From NCBI GenBank assembly GCA_964369475.1, contig CAYJFK010000012.1:1-48228 (forward strand): 48,228 nt of DNA, written 5' to 3'. The stretch comes from CAYJFK01 sp964369475. Lineage in GTDB: Bacteria > Bacillota > Clostridia > Oscillospirales > Feifaniaceae. Below the pieces are notes generated by a model. It was not told the DNA's origin, ran no database searches, and was given only the letters and a program-made list of their open reading frames with translations. Within the stretch, counting starts at the first letter, position 1, and each line of letters starts with the position of its first letter. This document shows, piece by piece, positions 1 to 7,656 of this stretch. The position numbers were made by a program, and so were the translations under genes.

Positions 1-43
1 CAACAGGTATTATCTGTCGTGTTTGGTTCGGATTATATAGGTT

Positions 44-130
44 TGGTGCCGGTGGCCGGACTCGAACCGGCACGGTGTCACCACCGGTGGATTTTGAGTC
101 CACTACGTCTGCCAATTCCATCACACCGGC
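44..130 (-). tRNA. tRNA-Leu (CAA anticodon)
   Basis: The reverse strand folds as a class II tRNA with a long variable arm. The acceptor stem is GCCGGTG paired with CACCGGC, followed by discriminator A and an encoded CCA at 46-44. The anticodon loop CTCAAAA on a TGGA/TCCA stem gives anticodon CAA, which reads UUG leucine codons. The T arm contains GGTTCGAGTCC. The 87-nt length and the variable arm fit tRNA-Leu. Confidence 0.96.
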
Positions 131-303
131 ACATAGCTTGACTATTATATAATATTTCTATATAATATGCAATAGCTTTAGTAATATTTTTTAAATGTAA
201 TTTTCTATCCATCGGTTAGGGTAATAGATGCAATCCGAATCCACCACTGATTATATCTATCACCCTAAGGGATAAGCATAATATAAAAAAATATAAAAAA
301 GTG
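131..303. repeat. Intergenic region with an inverted repeat (arms 216-229 and 255-268)
   Basis: AT-rich stretch between the tRNA and the L10 promoter with no gene. It holds a 14-bp inverted repeat, TTAGGGTAATAGAT (216-229) and ATCTATCACCCTAA (255-268), with one mismatch and a 25-nt loop. No T-tract follows, so it is not a typical terminator. The arms resemble the GGTGATAGATGTAATC units at 20944-20995. Function unknown. Confidence 0.5.
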
Positions 304-332
304 TTGACACGACCCCCGATATATGGTAAAAT
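304..332 (+). promoter_or_regulatory. Promoter of rplJL
   Basis: TTGACA at 304-309, a 17-bp spacer and TAAAAT at 327-332. This is a near-consensus sigma-A promoter placed just before the L10 leader, so transcription should start near 340. Confidence 0.85.
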
Positions 333-339
333 ACCAAAG

Positions 340-466
340 TCATCGATTCTTAAGACAGTAGGTGCAATCGCTTAAAACAAGCCTGCCGAGGGGTCGCGTA
401 CAGCTTTACACTATAATTATGTAATTTTGTGCGCTCCTTTTGTACGGCAAAAGGGGCGCATTTTTG
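340..466 (+). promoter_or_regulatory. Ribosomal protein L10 leader
   Basis: The transcript leader contains the conserved L10-leader core: AAGACAGTAGGTGC, then a stem-loop, then GCCTGCCGAGG near 380-390. In Firmicutes this RNA is bound by the L10(L12) complex and represses its own operon. An attenuator-like hairpin ends the element at 431-465. The core motif and its position ahead of rplJ support the call; no covariance search was run. Confidence 0.88.
431..465 (+). terminator. Attenuator hairpin of the L10 leader
   Basis: GCGCTCCTTTTG (431-442) pairs with CAAAAGGGGCGC (448-459), followed by five T. It lies between the L10 binding motif and rplJ, where read-through would be set by leader folding. 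Confidence 0.8.
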
Positions 467-522
467 CGTTTGTGGGATGACCACTATATAGCGAGATACC
501 TAACGGTAACGGAGGTGAAAGA

Positions 523-1059
523 ATGCCAAGTGAAAAGATTTTGGTGCAAAAACAACAGGTCGTTGCAGACCTTAAGGCAAAACTCGAGCGTGCACAATCG
601 GGTGTCCTTGTAGATTATAAGGGTATAACGGTTGAGCAGGATACAAAGCTTCGTGCAGAGCTACGTAAGGCAGGTGTTGAGTACACAGTTGTTAAAAACA
701 CTCTTACAAATCTTGCAGTACAGGGAACAGGACTTGAGAAGGTTTCTGAAGTTCTATTCGGCACAACAGCTCTTGCTGTTAGCTACGACGATCTTGTCGC
801 TCCTGCTAAGGTTCTAAACGAGTACGCATCCAAAAACGACAAGTTCAAGATCAAGTGTGGTTTTGTAGAGGGTAATGTTCTGTCGGAGAGCGAAGTTAAG
901 GCTCTTGCGGAACTTCCATCCAAAGACGTGCTTATCGCAAAGGTACTGGGTGGTTTCAATGCTCCCATTACAGGATTTGTCAATGTGCTTAACGGCAATA
1001 TCAGAGGTCTTGCTGTTGCACTTAACGCTATTGCGGAAAAGAAGGCCGCAGAGCAGTAA
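523..1059 (+). CDS. rplJ: 50S ribosomal protein L10
   Basis: Ribosomal protein L10, 178 residues, the base of the ribosomal stalk that holds L7/L12 dimers and helps recruit GTPase translation factors. The N-terminal part (LVDYKGITVEQ, LRAELRKAGVEYTVVKNTL) is the conserved rRNA-binding core, and the Ala/Lys-rich C-terminal helix is where L7/L12 docks. Start ATG 523 follows a GGAGGTGAAAGA site. It forms an operon with rplL 36 bp downstream under the L10 leader. The usual neighbours rplK-rplA and rpoBC are not adjacent: a tRNA lies upstream and a terminator follows rplL. Confidence 0.97.
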   Translation: MPSEKILVQKQQVVADLKAKLERAQSGVLVDYKGITVEQDTKLRAELRKAGVEYTVVKNTLTNLAVQGTGLEKVSEVLFGTTALAVSYDDLVAPAKVLNEYASKNDKFKIKCGFVEGNVLSESEVKALAELPSKDVLIAKVLGGFNAPITGFVNVLNGNIRGLAVALNAIAEKKAAEQ

Positions 1060-1095
1060 ACAAAAATTATTATTTATTTAACGGAGGATTTTAAA

Positions 1096-1470
1096 ATGTC
1101 TGAGAAAGTAACAAAGCTAATTGAAGATGTAAAGGCTCTTACAGTTCTAGAGCTAAGCGAGCTAGTAAAGGCTCTTGAGGAAGAATTTGGTGTATCGGCA
1201 GCAGCTCCTATGGCAGTTGCAGCAGCACCTGTAGCAGCTGCAGCAGCTGCTGAGGAGAAGACAGATTTCGACGTTATCCTTGCAGACGTTGGCGCAGAGA
1301 AGATCAAGGTTATCAAGGTTGTTCGCGAGATCACAGGTCTTGGCCTAAAGGAAGCAAAAGAGCTTGTTGACGGCGCACCTAAGACTCTTAAAGAGGGTGC
1401 AACAAAAGAAGAAGGCGAAGAGATCCAGAAGAAGCTTGCAGAAGTTGGCGCAAAGGTCGAACTTAAATAA
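1096..1470 (+). CDS. rplL: 50S ribosomal protein L7/L12
   Basis: Ribosomal protein L7/L12, 124 residues, the multicopy stalk protein that contacts EF-Tu, EF-G and IF2. The N-terminal dimerisation helix pair (about 1-30) is followed by an Ala-rich hinge (about 33-54) and the globular C-terminal domain, with the family motif EKIKVIKVVREITGLGLKEAKELV and the usual ending VGAKVELK. A GGAGG site lies 8 nt before ATG 1096. The gene closes the two-gene rplJL operon and is followed by an intrinsic terminator. Confidence 0.98.
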   Translation: MSEKVTKLIEDVKALTVLELSELVKALEEEFGVSAAAPMAVAAAPVAAAAAAEEKTDFDVILADVGAEKIKVIKVVREITGLGLKEAKELVDGAPKTLKEGATKEEGEEIQKKLAEVGAKVELK

Positions 1471-1488
1471 GATTTTTTCTACACATAA

Positions 1489-1518
1489 AGAGTCGTGCAT
1501 TAGCACGGCTCTTTTTTT
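1489..1518 (+). terminator. Terminator of rplJL
   Basis: AGAGTCGTGC (1489-1498) pairs with GCACGGCTCT (1503-1512), with one G-T pair and a 4-nt loop, followed by a run of T to 1518. Confidence 0.92.
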
Positions 1519-1578
1519 GCGCTTTTATATATTTCCCGAGCAATGACCGAAATGTATATAGGAACTATACTGTCCCAC

Positions 1579-1635
1579 TTGACAACGCTTTGCAATAATG
1601 ATATTATGTGATACGATATATCGCATCACATAATA
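1579..1635 (+). promoter_or_regulatory. padR promoter with 34-bp palindromic operator
   Basis: TTGACA (1579-1584), a 17-bp spacer and TATTAT (1602-1607) form the promoter. The -10 box is also the left edge of a 34-bp near-perfect palindrome at 1602-1635 (half-site TATTATGTGAT, one mismatched pair). The palindrome spans -10 to about +22. PadR proteins bind dyads with ATGT/ACAT ends and usually repress their own operon, so this is very likely the autoregulatory operator. Confidence 0.8.
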
Positions 1636-1652
1636 GTTTAGGGGGTGCCTTC

Positions 1653-1961
1653 ATGAGCGCATCGCAACCGATGAGCGAAGCTATGTACTACATACTACTC
1701 GCCCTTAACAAGCCCTGTCACGGCTATGCTCTTATGATGAGAATAGCCGAGCTTTCGGGCGAGCGCATACAAATGGGGCCGGGTACGCTCTATGGTATTC
1801 TAACACGTATGGAGCGTGACGGGCTTATCGAAATCGAGTCTGTCGACACTCGCCGCAAGACCTATATGATTACCGCATTAGGGCTTGCAACTTTAAAAGA
1901 AGAATATATACGGCTAAAAAAAATGGTAGACGACGGTTTATTTTTGGAGGAGGGCATATGA
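1653..1961 (+). CDS. PadR family transcriptional regulator
   Basis: PadR-type winged-helix repressor, 102 residues. The sequence from MSEAMYYILLAL through GYALMMRI, GPGTLYGILTRMERDGLI and RRKTYMITALG is the family's helix-turn-helix and wing. A GTLYGIL recognition helix and a short C-terminal dimerisation helix are visible. ATG 1653 is chosen because AGGGGGTG lies 5 nt upstream; an earlier in-frame start at 1608 would sit inside the operator palindrome. The gene overlaps the DUF2812 gene by ATGA, a typical arrangement where the regulator controls a membrane partner. The inducing ligand cannot be read from the sequence. Confidence 0.9.
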   Translation: MSASQPMSEAMYYILLALNKPCHGYALMMRIAELSGERIQMGPGTLYGILTRMERDGLIEIESVDTRRKTYMITALGLATLKEEYIRLKKMVDDGLFLEEGI

Positions 1962-3121
1962 AATATACATATAAGTGGTCGACCCCTGCGTATGAGGTCG
2001 GAGAGTGCGAGCGCATATACAGCGATATGGCAAAAAAGGGCTATTTTTTAGATGGAGTTGGCTCGTTATTTGACAGATATAAAAAGGGCGAGCCTAAGGA
2101 CATAATATACCGTGTGGAGTTCTCCGACTTTCGTATAATGCCGGAATTAAACGGTATACCTGCCGAGCAGATAGAGTTTTACGAGGCCTGTGGCTGGTCG
2201 CTTGCCGCAAACAAGGGGCATATATATGTTTTTTGTGCTCCGACAGGCAGTACAATACCCGAACTTCATACAGAACCGGAAGGGCTCAAAGCAATGCACA
2301 AAAACATGAAAAAGCGCAATTTACAGACTATTTTTCTGCTGCTTTTCATATCTCTTAACCTACTTTTTGCACAGAGCATAACGGCAAACACAGCGCCTTC
2401 TATACATAACATTTTTGCAAATACACTTTATCAGTTTGTAACTCAACCTATAATCTTTTTGGGCTTTACCGCTTTATCTCTACTTGTCGCAAGCGAAATA
2501 TTATTCGAGGTTGCCGCCACAGCAAAGCTTAAACGGATTATTACCAAAAACGGCAAGGTTGACCGAACTCGGCATATAGGGGTAAGCCTGCGCCGTATTT
2601 ACACAAATCTCCTTTTGCTGTCGTCTTTATCCCTATTTGTATTAGGATTTTTTCTAAACTCCTCCCCTACCGAGCCGCTACCGAGTACCGCAGACGGCCC
2701 ATACATCTTACTAACAGACCCATGGCATGGCGGTATTAGAAACAACAACGGTATAGGCGGCCAATGTGATATTCATGTACGAGACACGATAATTTCGACT
2801 ATGTACGACACACACGAGCTCGTCGATATAGGAAAGAGCGAGGCTTGGCTCTATCAAGATGTAATTAGCTTAAAGCATGGCATTTCCGCAATGCCACTTG
2901 TGAAACCAACCATAGAGAATGCCACATTTGAGCGAGATTTCGCCGAGTACAGCACGGTAGAAATGGCCGGCTTTGATGCTGTTTACCTGTCTGCTTTCGA
3001 AGCGGTCGCTGTAAAGGATAATATAATATGGATCTTCACTTATAACAACACAGCAAACAAAGATAAATCTTTTCCGATAGCGATACTCGAGCAAGTCCTA
3101 CTTGCGGAAGAAAAACATTAG
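1958..3121 (+). CDS. DUF2812 domain membrane protein
   Basis: 387-residue membrane protein of the DUF2812 family, commonly encoded next to PadR regulators in Firmicutes. The N-terminal cytoplasmic domain (about 1-105) carries the family features: a KYTYKWS start, a FRIMPELNG-like strand and the AEQIEFYEACGW motif. Three membrane segments follow, near residues 121-141, 161-187 and 211-235. A soluble domain of about 150 residues, probably outside the cell, ends the protein. It is translationally coupled to padR by a 4-bp overlap and shares its operator. Biochemical function is unknown; a role in envelope stress is only a guess from the gene pair. Confidence 0.82.
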   Translation: MKYTYKWSTPAYEVGECERIYSDMAKKGYFLDGVGSLFDRYKKGEPKDIIYRVEFSDFRIMPELNGIPAEQIEFYEACGWSLAANKGHIYVFCAPTGSTIPELHTEPEGLKAMHKNMKKRNLQTIFLLLFISLNLLFAQSITANTAPSIHNIFANTLYQFVTQPIIFLGFTALSLLVASEILFEVAATAKLKRIITKNGKVDRTRHIGVSLRRIYTNLLLLSSLSLFVLGFFLNSSPTEPLPSTADGPYILLTDPWHGGIRNNNGIGGQCDIHVRDTIISTMYDTHELVDIGKSEAWLYQDVISLKHGISAMPLVKPTIENATFERDFAEYSTVEMAGFDAVYLSAFEAVAVKDNIIWIFTYNNTANKDKSFPIAILEQVLLAEEKH

Positions 3122-3412
3122 GGTGGTCGATATAATCCGAACCTGCTCAAAACGGTCTGTGTTTCCACCATACTTCGTTATCCTCCTCGTCAAGACATCA
3201 AGTATCGCCTTCGTTGTAGGGAATGTCTTTGTAAGTACCGTCATTATAGTATAGCCGCAAGATGTCGGCTTTTACAAATTTCCACTAGCATACTACCAAA
3301 GTCGTGTTGTACTCTTACAAACCGCTATAATTTATGTATTTAAAACGTCTTGATAAACACCTTTTAGTATGTTATTATATTCTAGTACGTTTTTTTAAGT
3401 AAAATTATATCT
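3122..3412 (+). promoter_or_regulatory. Intergenic region with promoter for the zinc-ribbon/LRR gene
   Basis: No gene seen. Near the right end TTGATA (3350-3355), a 17-bp spacer and TATTAT (3373-3378) make a good sigma-A promoter about 45 bp before the next gene. No clear terminator follows the DUF2812 gene. A short minus-strand frame (about 55 codons, 3120-3290) is open but has no ribosome site or recognised motif. Confidence 0.65.
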
Positions 3413-3424
3413 ATGGAGAGTTTT

Positions 3425-4960
3425 ATGAAGTGTGAATGGTGTAGCAGAAGTTTTGATCCTTACAAGGCAGACGGTGTTTGCCCCTATTGCGGTGGACCTT
3501 ATGAGGTTGTGGCACGTCCGTCAAATACATATAGCCGATCGGAACAAAGTGCCCAAAACATAAACCCGAGGACAGTTGTTCCTCCAAAAAAGAAGGCGAG
3601 GCCACTAATCGGTCTTATTTTAGTAGGCATAGTTGCCACTGTGATTTTTGCAAATCCCGGCAGTGAAACAACAGAAAGTGTCACGGTGCCTGTTATGGAA
3701 GAGCCTGAAGAAAAAGAGTATGATATTCCGATTAAGTTCAGCCATATAGTGCCGACCGAAGCTCTTATGGAGGGCGACACTGTAATCGGTTTGCCCGATG
3801 GTCAGTCGGGTGCTGTTACCATTATCCCCGATGGGGCTAAGCACATAGCCGATTTTGCCTTTGAAGATTCCTCCATGATGGCTGTAATCTTCCCCGAGTC
3901 TCTCGAGTCGATAGGAGATTTTGCCTTTTACGACTGTTACGACCTCGAATATGCCAAATTGCCTTCAGGCCTTAAAAGTGTCGGCGACTATGCCTTTCTT
4001 GAAGCGGGCGACGAGGACGAGACAATAGACTTTGGTGAAGTGCCAAGCTCTCTCGAAAGTGTTGGAAGCTATGCATTTACTCGTTGGACGGTGCACAGCC
4101 TACCTTCTACATTGCAAGTGGGCGAAGGGTCGTTTGATTACAGCGAATATTCAGCAGGCGCAGACGAGAACGGCATTATAATACTTGGCGATGTGCTGAT
4201 AAAATTCAACGGTACTTCTAAAAATGTCACCATACCCGATGGCGTTGTGATGATAGATGCATTTTCCTTTGCCTTTAACGAGGCGGTCGAAACGGTAGTT
4301 ATGCCGCAAAGCGTAGAGCTTATCGGGAACGGCGCTTTTTACGGTGCTACCGCCTTGCAGACCGTTGTCTTTTCGCCAAGCATTACAGAGATTGGCAACA
4401 GCGTTTTTGAAGGATGTGAGGAGCTACAAGGTGCGCCGCTTCCCGAAGGGCTACTTCATATAGGGGACGATGTTTTTGTGGGTTGCGACAATATGCACGA
4501 GTTGCACATTCCCTCTACCCTTATAACGGCCTCAAGAGACTCCTTCGATGGCTGTACTTGGTACTACGACAACTATATAGGCGGCCTTGATCAGTGGATA
4601 TTCGGCGACGATATCCTCGCCGCACTCTACACAACATATCAAGCCGATGTGATATATCTTCCCGATGGCATAAAGCGTGTTGGAAAAAATGCACTCTTTT
4701 TGACCTACGAGCACGAGGAGATTGTTTTTCCGCAAGGAGTGGAGGTCATTGCCGCAGGTGCAATCTCGGCCATGTCTTATGACGGTCAGCTAATTTTGGA
4801 TCTGCCCGACAGTGTAACGGAAATTCAAGGTAGAATTGTAAGCGGCGGATATTTTAGCGGCGGCCAGTACAACGGTGCACAGGTCGTTATCCGATGCAGT
4901 CCTGATAGCTATGCATTTACATATGCTCAGGAGATGGGATTTGAAATTATTCCGAGATAG
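3425..4960 (+). CDS. Zinc-ribbon, single-pass membrane protein with BspA-type leucine-rich repeats
   Basis: 511-residue protein with three parts. An N-terminal zinc ribbon (CEWC and CPYC pairs within the first 25 residues) is followed by a single membrane segment (GLILVGIVATVIF, about 60-75). The rest is a large domain of BspA/LRR_5 repeats, with recurring LPSGLKSVGDYAF and IGNGAFYGAT-like units. The order suggests a cytoplasmic zinc ribbon and an extracellular repeat domain used for adhesion or protein binding. ATG 3425 is chosen over 3413 because GGAGAG lies 6 nt upstream. It is a single gene with its own promoter and a hairpin terminator immediately after. The ligand is unknown. Confidence 0.82.
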   Translation: MKCEWCSRSFDPYKADGVCPYCGGPYEVVARPSNTYSRSEQSAQNINPRTVVPPKKKARPLIGLILVGIVATVIFANPGSETTESVTVPVMEEPEEKEYDIPIKFSHIVPTEALMEGDTVIGLPDGQSGAVTIIPDGAKHIADFAFEDSSMMAVIFPESLESIGDFAFYDCYDLEYAKLPSGLKSVGDYAFLEAGDEDETIDFGEVPSSLESVGSYAFTRWTVHSLPSTLQVGEGSFDYSEYSAGADENGIIILGDVLIKFNGTSKNVTIPDGVVMIDAFSFAFNEAVETVVMPQSVELIGNGAFYGATALQTVVFSPSITEIGNSVFEGCEELQGAPLPEGLLHIGDDVFVGCDNMHELHIPSTLITASRDSFDGCTWYYDNYIGGLDQWIFGDDILAALYTTYQADVIYLPDGIKRVGKNALFLTYEHEEIVFPQGVEVIAAGAISAMSYDGQLILDLPDSVTEIQGRIVSGGYFSGGQYNGAQVVIRCSPDSYAFTYAQEMGFEIIPR

Positions 4961-4963
4961 CAT

Positions 4964-4997
4964 AATGCGAGGGTGTAAAAGTTACACCCTCGCATTT
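4964..4997. terminator. Terminator hairpin, left copy
   Basis: AATGCGAGGGTGTAA (4964-4978) pairs with TTACACCCTCGCATT (4982-4996). It ends the LRR gene and is nearly identical to the hairpin at 5141-5174; the two bracket a small repeat element. Confidence 0.85.
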
Positions 4998-5140
4998 CAG
5001 ACCGGATAAAAACCTCCATGCAAAGTTTTCGGAAGGTGGGGGAGCGGCGAGGGGGCACCATCAGGGTGCCCCTTGGCGTTAAATTCCCGCCCCGAGGGCG
5101 TTAAAATCAGCTTGGAGAAAACACTTTTTCTCCAAGCTGA
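4998..5140 (-). repeat. MITE-like repeat, copy 1
   Basis: 143-bp copy of a repeat also found at 27035-27190 and 28038-28198, here in opposite orientation to those two. The inner end is a hairpin, CAGCTTGGAGAAAA paired with TTTTCTCCAAGCTG. Inside is GGGCACC/GGTGCCC. The far end reads CAGACCGGATAAAAACC, a decayed inverted match to the first end. About 18 bp present in the other copies are missing. It is non-coding and flanked on both sides by the same terminator hairpin. Confidence 0.8.
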
Positions 5141-5174
5141 AATGCGAGGGTGTAAACTTTACACCCTCGCATTT
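5141..5174. terminator. Terminator hairpin, right copy; ends the his operon
   Basis: AATGCGAGGGTGTAAA (5141-5156) pairs with TTTACACCCTCGCATT (5158-5173). On the minus strand it lies about 35 nt after hisI. It duplicates the hairpin at 4964-4997, probably one original bidirectional terminator between convergent genes. Confidence 0.82.
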
Positions 5175-5206
5175 CAATTTGTAAATACTTTTGTATGGTT
5201 TAGCTC

Positions 5207-5515
5207 CTACAAAACCGCATTAAAAAAACAAGAATTTGCCCCTGTATGACAAGACGGCCCACTCGGTATAACCTTAATCAAGAGCGTGTCGTTGTCACAA
5301 TCGGCCGCAATGCTAACTACCTTCTGACGGTTACCGCTCGTAGCCCCCTTGCGCCAAAGTTCTGAACGTGAACGAGAGTAAAAGCAGGTGTACCCCTCGT
5401 CTATCGTTATGCCAATGCTCTGCTCGTTCATATAGGCAAGCATAAGCACTTCGCCAGTTTCACTATCTTGCACAATGGCAGGCAATAGGCCTTGCTCGTT
5501 AAATTTATAGTTCAT
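5207..5515 (-). CDS. hisI: Phosphoribosyl-AMP cyclohydrolase
   Basis: Catalyses the third step of histidine synthesis, opening the adenine ring of PR-AMP. At 102 residues this is the cyclohydrolase domain alone; the HisE pyrophosphohydrolase domain that is often fused or follows it is absent. The metal-binding DCDNDTLL motif (Asp72/74/76, Cys73) and the CHTGANSCF zinc cysteines (Cys89, Cys96) are intact. ATG 5515 follows AGGGG. It is the last gene of the his operon, 9 bp after hisF, with a terminator about 35 bp downstream. Confidence 0.95.
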   Translation of the reverse strand: MNYKFNEQGLLPAIVQDSETGEVLMLAYMNEQSIGITIDEGYTCFYSRSRSELWRKGATSGNRQKVVSIAADCDNDTLLIKVIPSGPSCHTGANSCFFNAVL

Positions 5516-5524
5516 ATAAAACCC

Positions 5525-6286
5525 CTATATAAGACGCATTTCAACGCCATTTTCGCTAAGGTATCTTTTTAGAAGTGCTATCTCTACCTCTTTTTTGTGG
5601 AATATAGATGCGGCAAGCCCTGCATCTACCTTTGGTACGCTCTTAAAGAGCTCCAAAAAATGCTCCTTATTACCGGCACCACCGCTTGCAATAACAGGAA
5701 TACTAACAGCATCGCAAACGGCAGACAGCATCTCTATATCAAAGCCTGTTCTGACTCCGTCTGTGTCTATGCTGTTAAGTACAATCTCGCCTGCACCAAG
5801 CCCCTCTCCCCTCTTTGCCCACTCGACGACCTCCATATCGGTTACCTCTCTGCCGCCTATCTTGCAAACTCTAAACTTACCGTCGACCCTCTTGCCGTCT
5901 ATCGAGAGCACAACGCACTGACTGCCGTACTTCTTGGCAGCCTCTGTCATCATGTCGGGATTTTTAATGGCGCCCGAGTTTACCGACACCTTGTCCGCTC
6001 CGCACTTTAGCACTCTGTCGAAGTCTGAAACTTCGTTTATTCCACCGCCAACGGTAAGCGGTATAAAGATCTGCTTTGCTACACGTGTAAGAATATCAGA
6101 AAAAAGGCCTCTATTTTCGTGGCTTGCCGTTATATCGTAAAAAACAAGCTCGTCTGCGCCGCTCTCGTTGTAAAACTTAGCGAGCTCCACAGGGTCTGCT
6201 ATATCCTTTACCCCTTCAAAGTTAACACCCTTTACAACCCTGCCGTCTCTAACATCAAGACAGGGGATAATTCTCTTACTTACCAT
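5525..6286 (-). CDS. hisF: Imidazole glycerol phosphate synthase subunit HisF
   Basis: Cyclase subunit of IGP synthase, 253 residues, a TIM barrel that uses ammonia from HisH to convert PRFAR to IGP and AICAR. IIPCLDVRDGRVVKG places the catalytic Asp11; the second catalytic Asp is in VLNSIDTDG (about 130). Phosphate-binding loops TVGGGI and IASGGAG are present. ATG 6286 overlaps the end of hisA by 11 bp and follows GGAGG. Its partner HisH is encoded two genes upstream. Confidence 0.98.
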   Translation of the reverse strand: MVSKRIIPCLDVRDGRVVKGVNFEGVKDIADPVELAKFYNESGADELVFYDITASHENRGLFSDILTRVAKQIFIPLTVGGGINEVSDFDRVLKCGADKVSVNSGAIKNPDMMTEAAKKYGSQCVVLSIDGKRVDGKFRVCKIGGREVTDMEVVEWAKRGEGLGAGEIVLNSIDTDGVRTGFDIEMLSAVCDAVSIPVIASGGAGNKEHFLELFKSVPKVDAGLAASIFHKKEVEIALLKRYLSENGVEMRLI

Positions 6287-6989
6287 ATCTTAGCGCCTCC
6301 TTTAAATCAAGTTTACCCTCGTATATCGCCTTGCCGACAATAGCGCCGTACAGCCCCATACCGCTTAGCTCCTCTATCTCAAGTAGCGTGCTGACACCGC
6401 CCGAGGCAACTATGTCAAGCCCCTCTATAAGTGATAATTTTTTATATGCCTCTATATTGCAACCCTTTAGCATTCCGTCCTTTGATATGTCGGTGTATAT
6501 AATAGTTGAAACGCCAATCTCCCTCATCTGCCTGCAAAAGTCAAATGAGTTAATCTCGCTTTTCTCTGTCCAGCCATGTATCGCCACTCGCTCGTCTTTT
6601 GCATCTACTCCGACCGCTATATGGCTGCCGTACTTTTTAACCATGTCTTCAACAAAAACCCTATCTTTAACGGCAATCGTGCCGAGAATAACACGGTCTA
6701 TCCCAAGCTCCAAATAGTCGGCAATACGCCTCTCGTCTCTAATTCCGCCGCCGATTTGGGTAAATATCTTACCGACCGACAATATCTCCTTTACGGCCGA
6801 CATATTGTATGGCTTACCCTCCTTAGCGCCGTCAAGGTCGACGACGTGAAGATGGTCAGCCCCACTATTTATAAAACCGCTCGCAACCTCTGCTGCATTG
6901 CTGCTGTATGCCGTTACCGCATTATAGTCGCCTTGTGACAGGCGAACCACGCTGTTATCTTTAAGGTCAATAGCCGGAAAAATCTTCAT
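6276..6989 (-). CDS. hisA: ProFAR isomerase (phosphoribosylformimino-5-aminoimidazole carboxamide ribotide isomerase)
   Basis: Fourth-step isomerase of histidine synthesis, a TIM barrel of 237 residues. FPAIDLKDNSVVRLSQGDY carries the first catalytic Asp (Asp8) and IYTDISKDGML the second. QIGGGIR and VASGGVS are the phosphate loops. ATG 6989 is chosen because AGGGGT lies 5 nt upstream; the earlier in-frame GTG at 7001 overlaps the hisH stop codon and lacks such a site. It overlaps hisF at its 3' end. Confidence 0.97.
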   Translation of the reverse strand: MKIFPAIDLKDNSVVRLSQGDYNAVTAYSSNAAEVASGFINSGADHLHVVDLDGAKEGKPYNMSAVKEILSVGKIFTQIGGGIRDERRIADYLELGIDRVILGTIAVKDRVFVEDMVKKYGSHIAVGVDAKDERVAIHGWTEKSEINSFDFCRQMREIGVSTIIYTDISKDGMLKGCNIEAYKKLSLIEGLDIVASGGVSTLLEIEELSGMGLYGAIVGKAIYEGKLDLKEALRYGK

Positions 6990-6997
6990 ATAACCCC

Positions 6998-7609
6998 TCA
7001 CATTTCATACTCATAAAATGCCTTCAAAATGGCAAGCCCCACATTGCCCGACTTTTCGGGGTGAAACTGCGTGCCAAATATATTTCCGTTTTGCACACTT
7101 GCCGTTATGTCCATTCCGTATGGCGAGGTCGAAGATATGTATTGCCCTGTTGTTCTTGCGTGATAGGAGTGAACAAAGTAAACATAGTCGCCGTCCTTTA
7201 TATGCTTAAATAACGGGCTTTCCTGCGTAAACTTTAGACTGTTCCAGCCTATGTGAGGAATCTTCAAATCCTCTTTCATGTCCTCTTTTATATTTACAAT
7301 GTCACCGGGGATTAGCCCAAGCCCCTTAAACTTGCCAAACTCGTACCCATAGTCAAAGAGCAGTTGCGCACCGACACAAATTCCGAGCAGCGGCTTTTTG
7401 TGCGCATACTTTAAAATAATGTCGGCAAGTCCACTCTTAAAGAGCATGTCCGATGCATCTCCAAATGCACCGACCCCCGGCAAGATTATATGAGATGCCT
7501 TTTCAAAATCCTCCTCTTTTGCCGTTATAACGTGAGGTATGCCGATATGCGTTAGAGATGAGGAGAGCGAAAAGAGATTTCCGACTTCGTAGTTTGCAAT
7601 GGCAATCAT
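6998..7609 (-). CDS. hisH: Imidazole glycerol phosphate synthase subunit HisH
   Basis: Glutaminase subunit of IGP synthase, 203 residues, class I amidotransferase. The nucleophile is Cys78 in GICVGAQLLF (the family more often has GICLGMQ), the oxyanion region is PGVGAFGDA, and the His-Glu pair is in QFHPEKSG near residue 185. It supplies ammonia to HisF. The gene begins 47 bp after hisB, a larger gap than elsewhere in the operon, with GGAAG ahead of ATG 7609. Confidence 0.97.
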   Translation of the reverse strand: MIAIANYEVGNLFSLSSSLTHIGIPHVITAKEEDFEKASHIILPGVGAFGDASDMLFKSGLADIILKYAHKKPLLGICVGAQLLFDYGYEFGKFKGLGLIPGDIVNIKEDMKEDLKIPHIGWNSLKFTQESPLFKHIKDGDYVYFVHSYHARTTGQYISSTSPYGMDITASVQNGNIFGTQFHPEKSGNVGLAILKAFYEYEM

Positions 7610-7656
7610 AACATATCTTCCTTTCTTTTATTATCATATATTTGTTATAAGGTCTT

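Noticed and set aside
3120..3290. Minus-strand 55-codon frame (contains ILDVLTRRITKYGGNTDRF)
   Set aside because: It looks somewhat protein-like but has no credible start, overlaps the end of the DUF2812 gene and matches no family I recognise.
4998..5140. Structured non-coding RNA gene instead of a repeat
   Set aside because: Many hairpins are present, but three copies with inverted ends and duplicated flanks fit a mobile repeat better. No promoter is seen.
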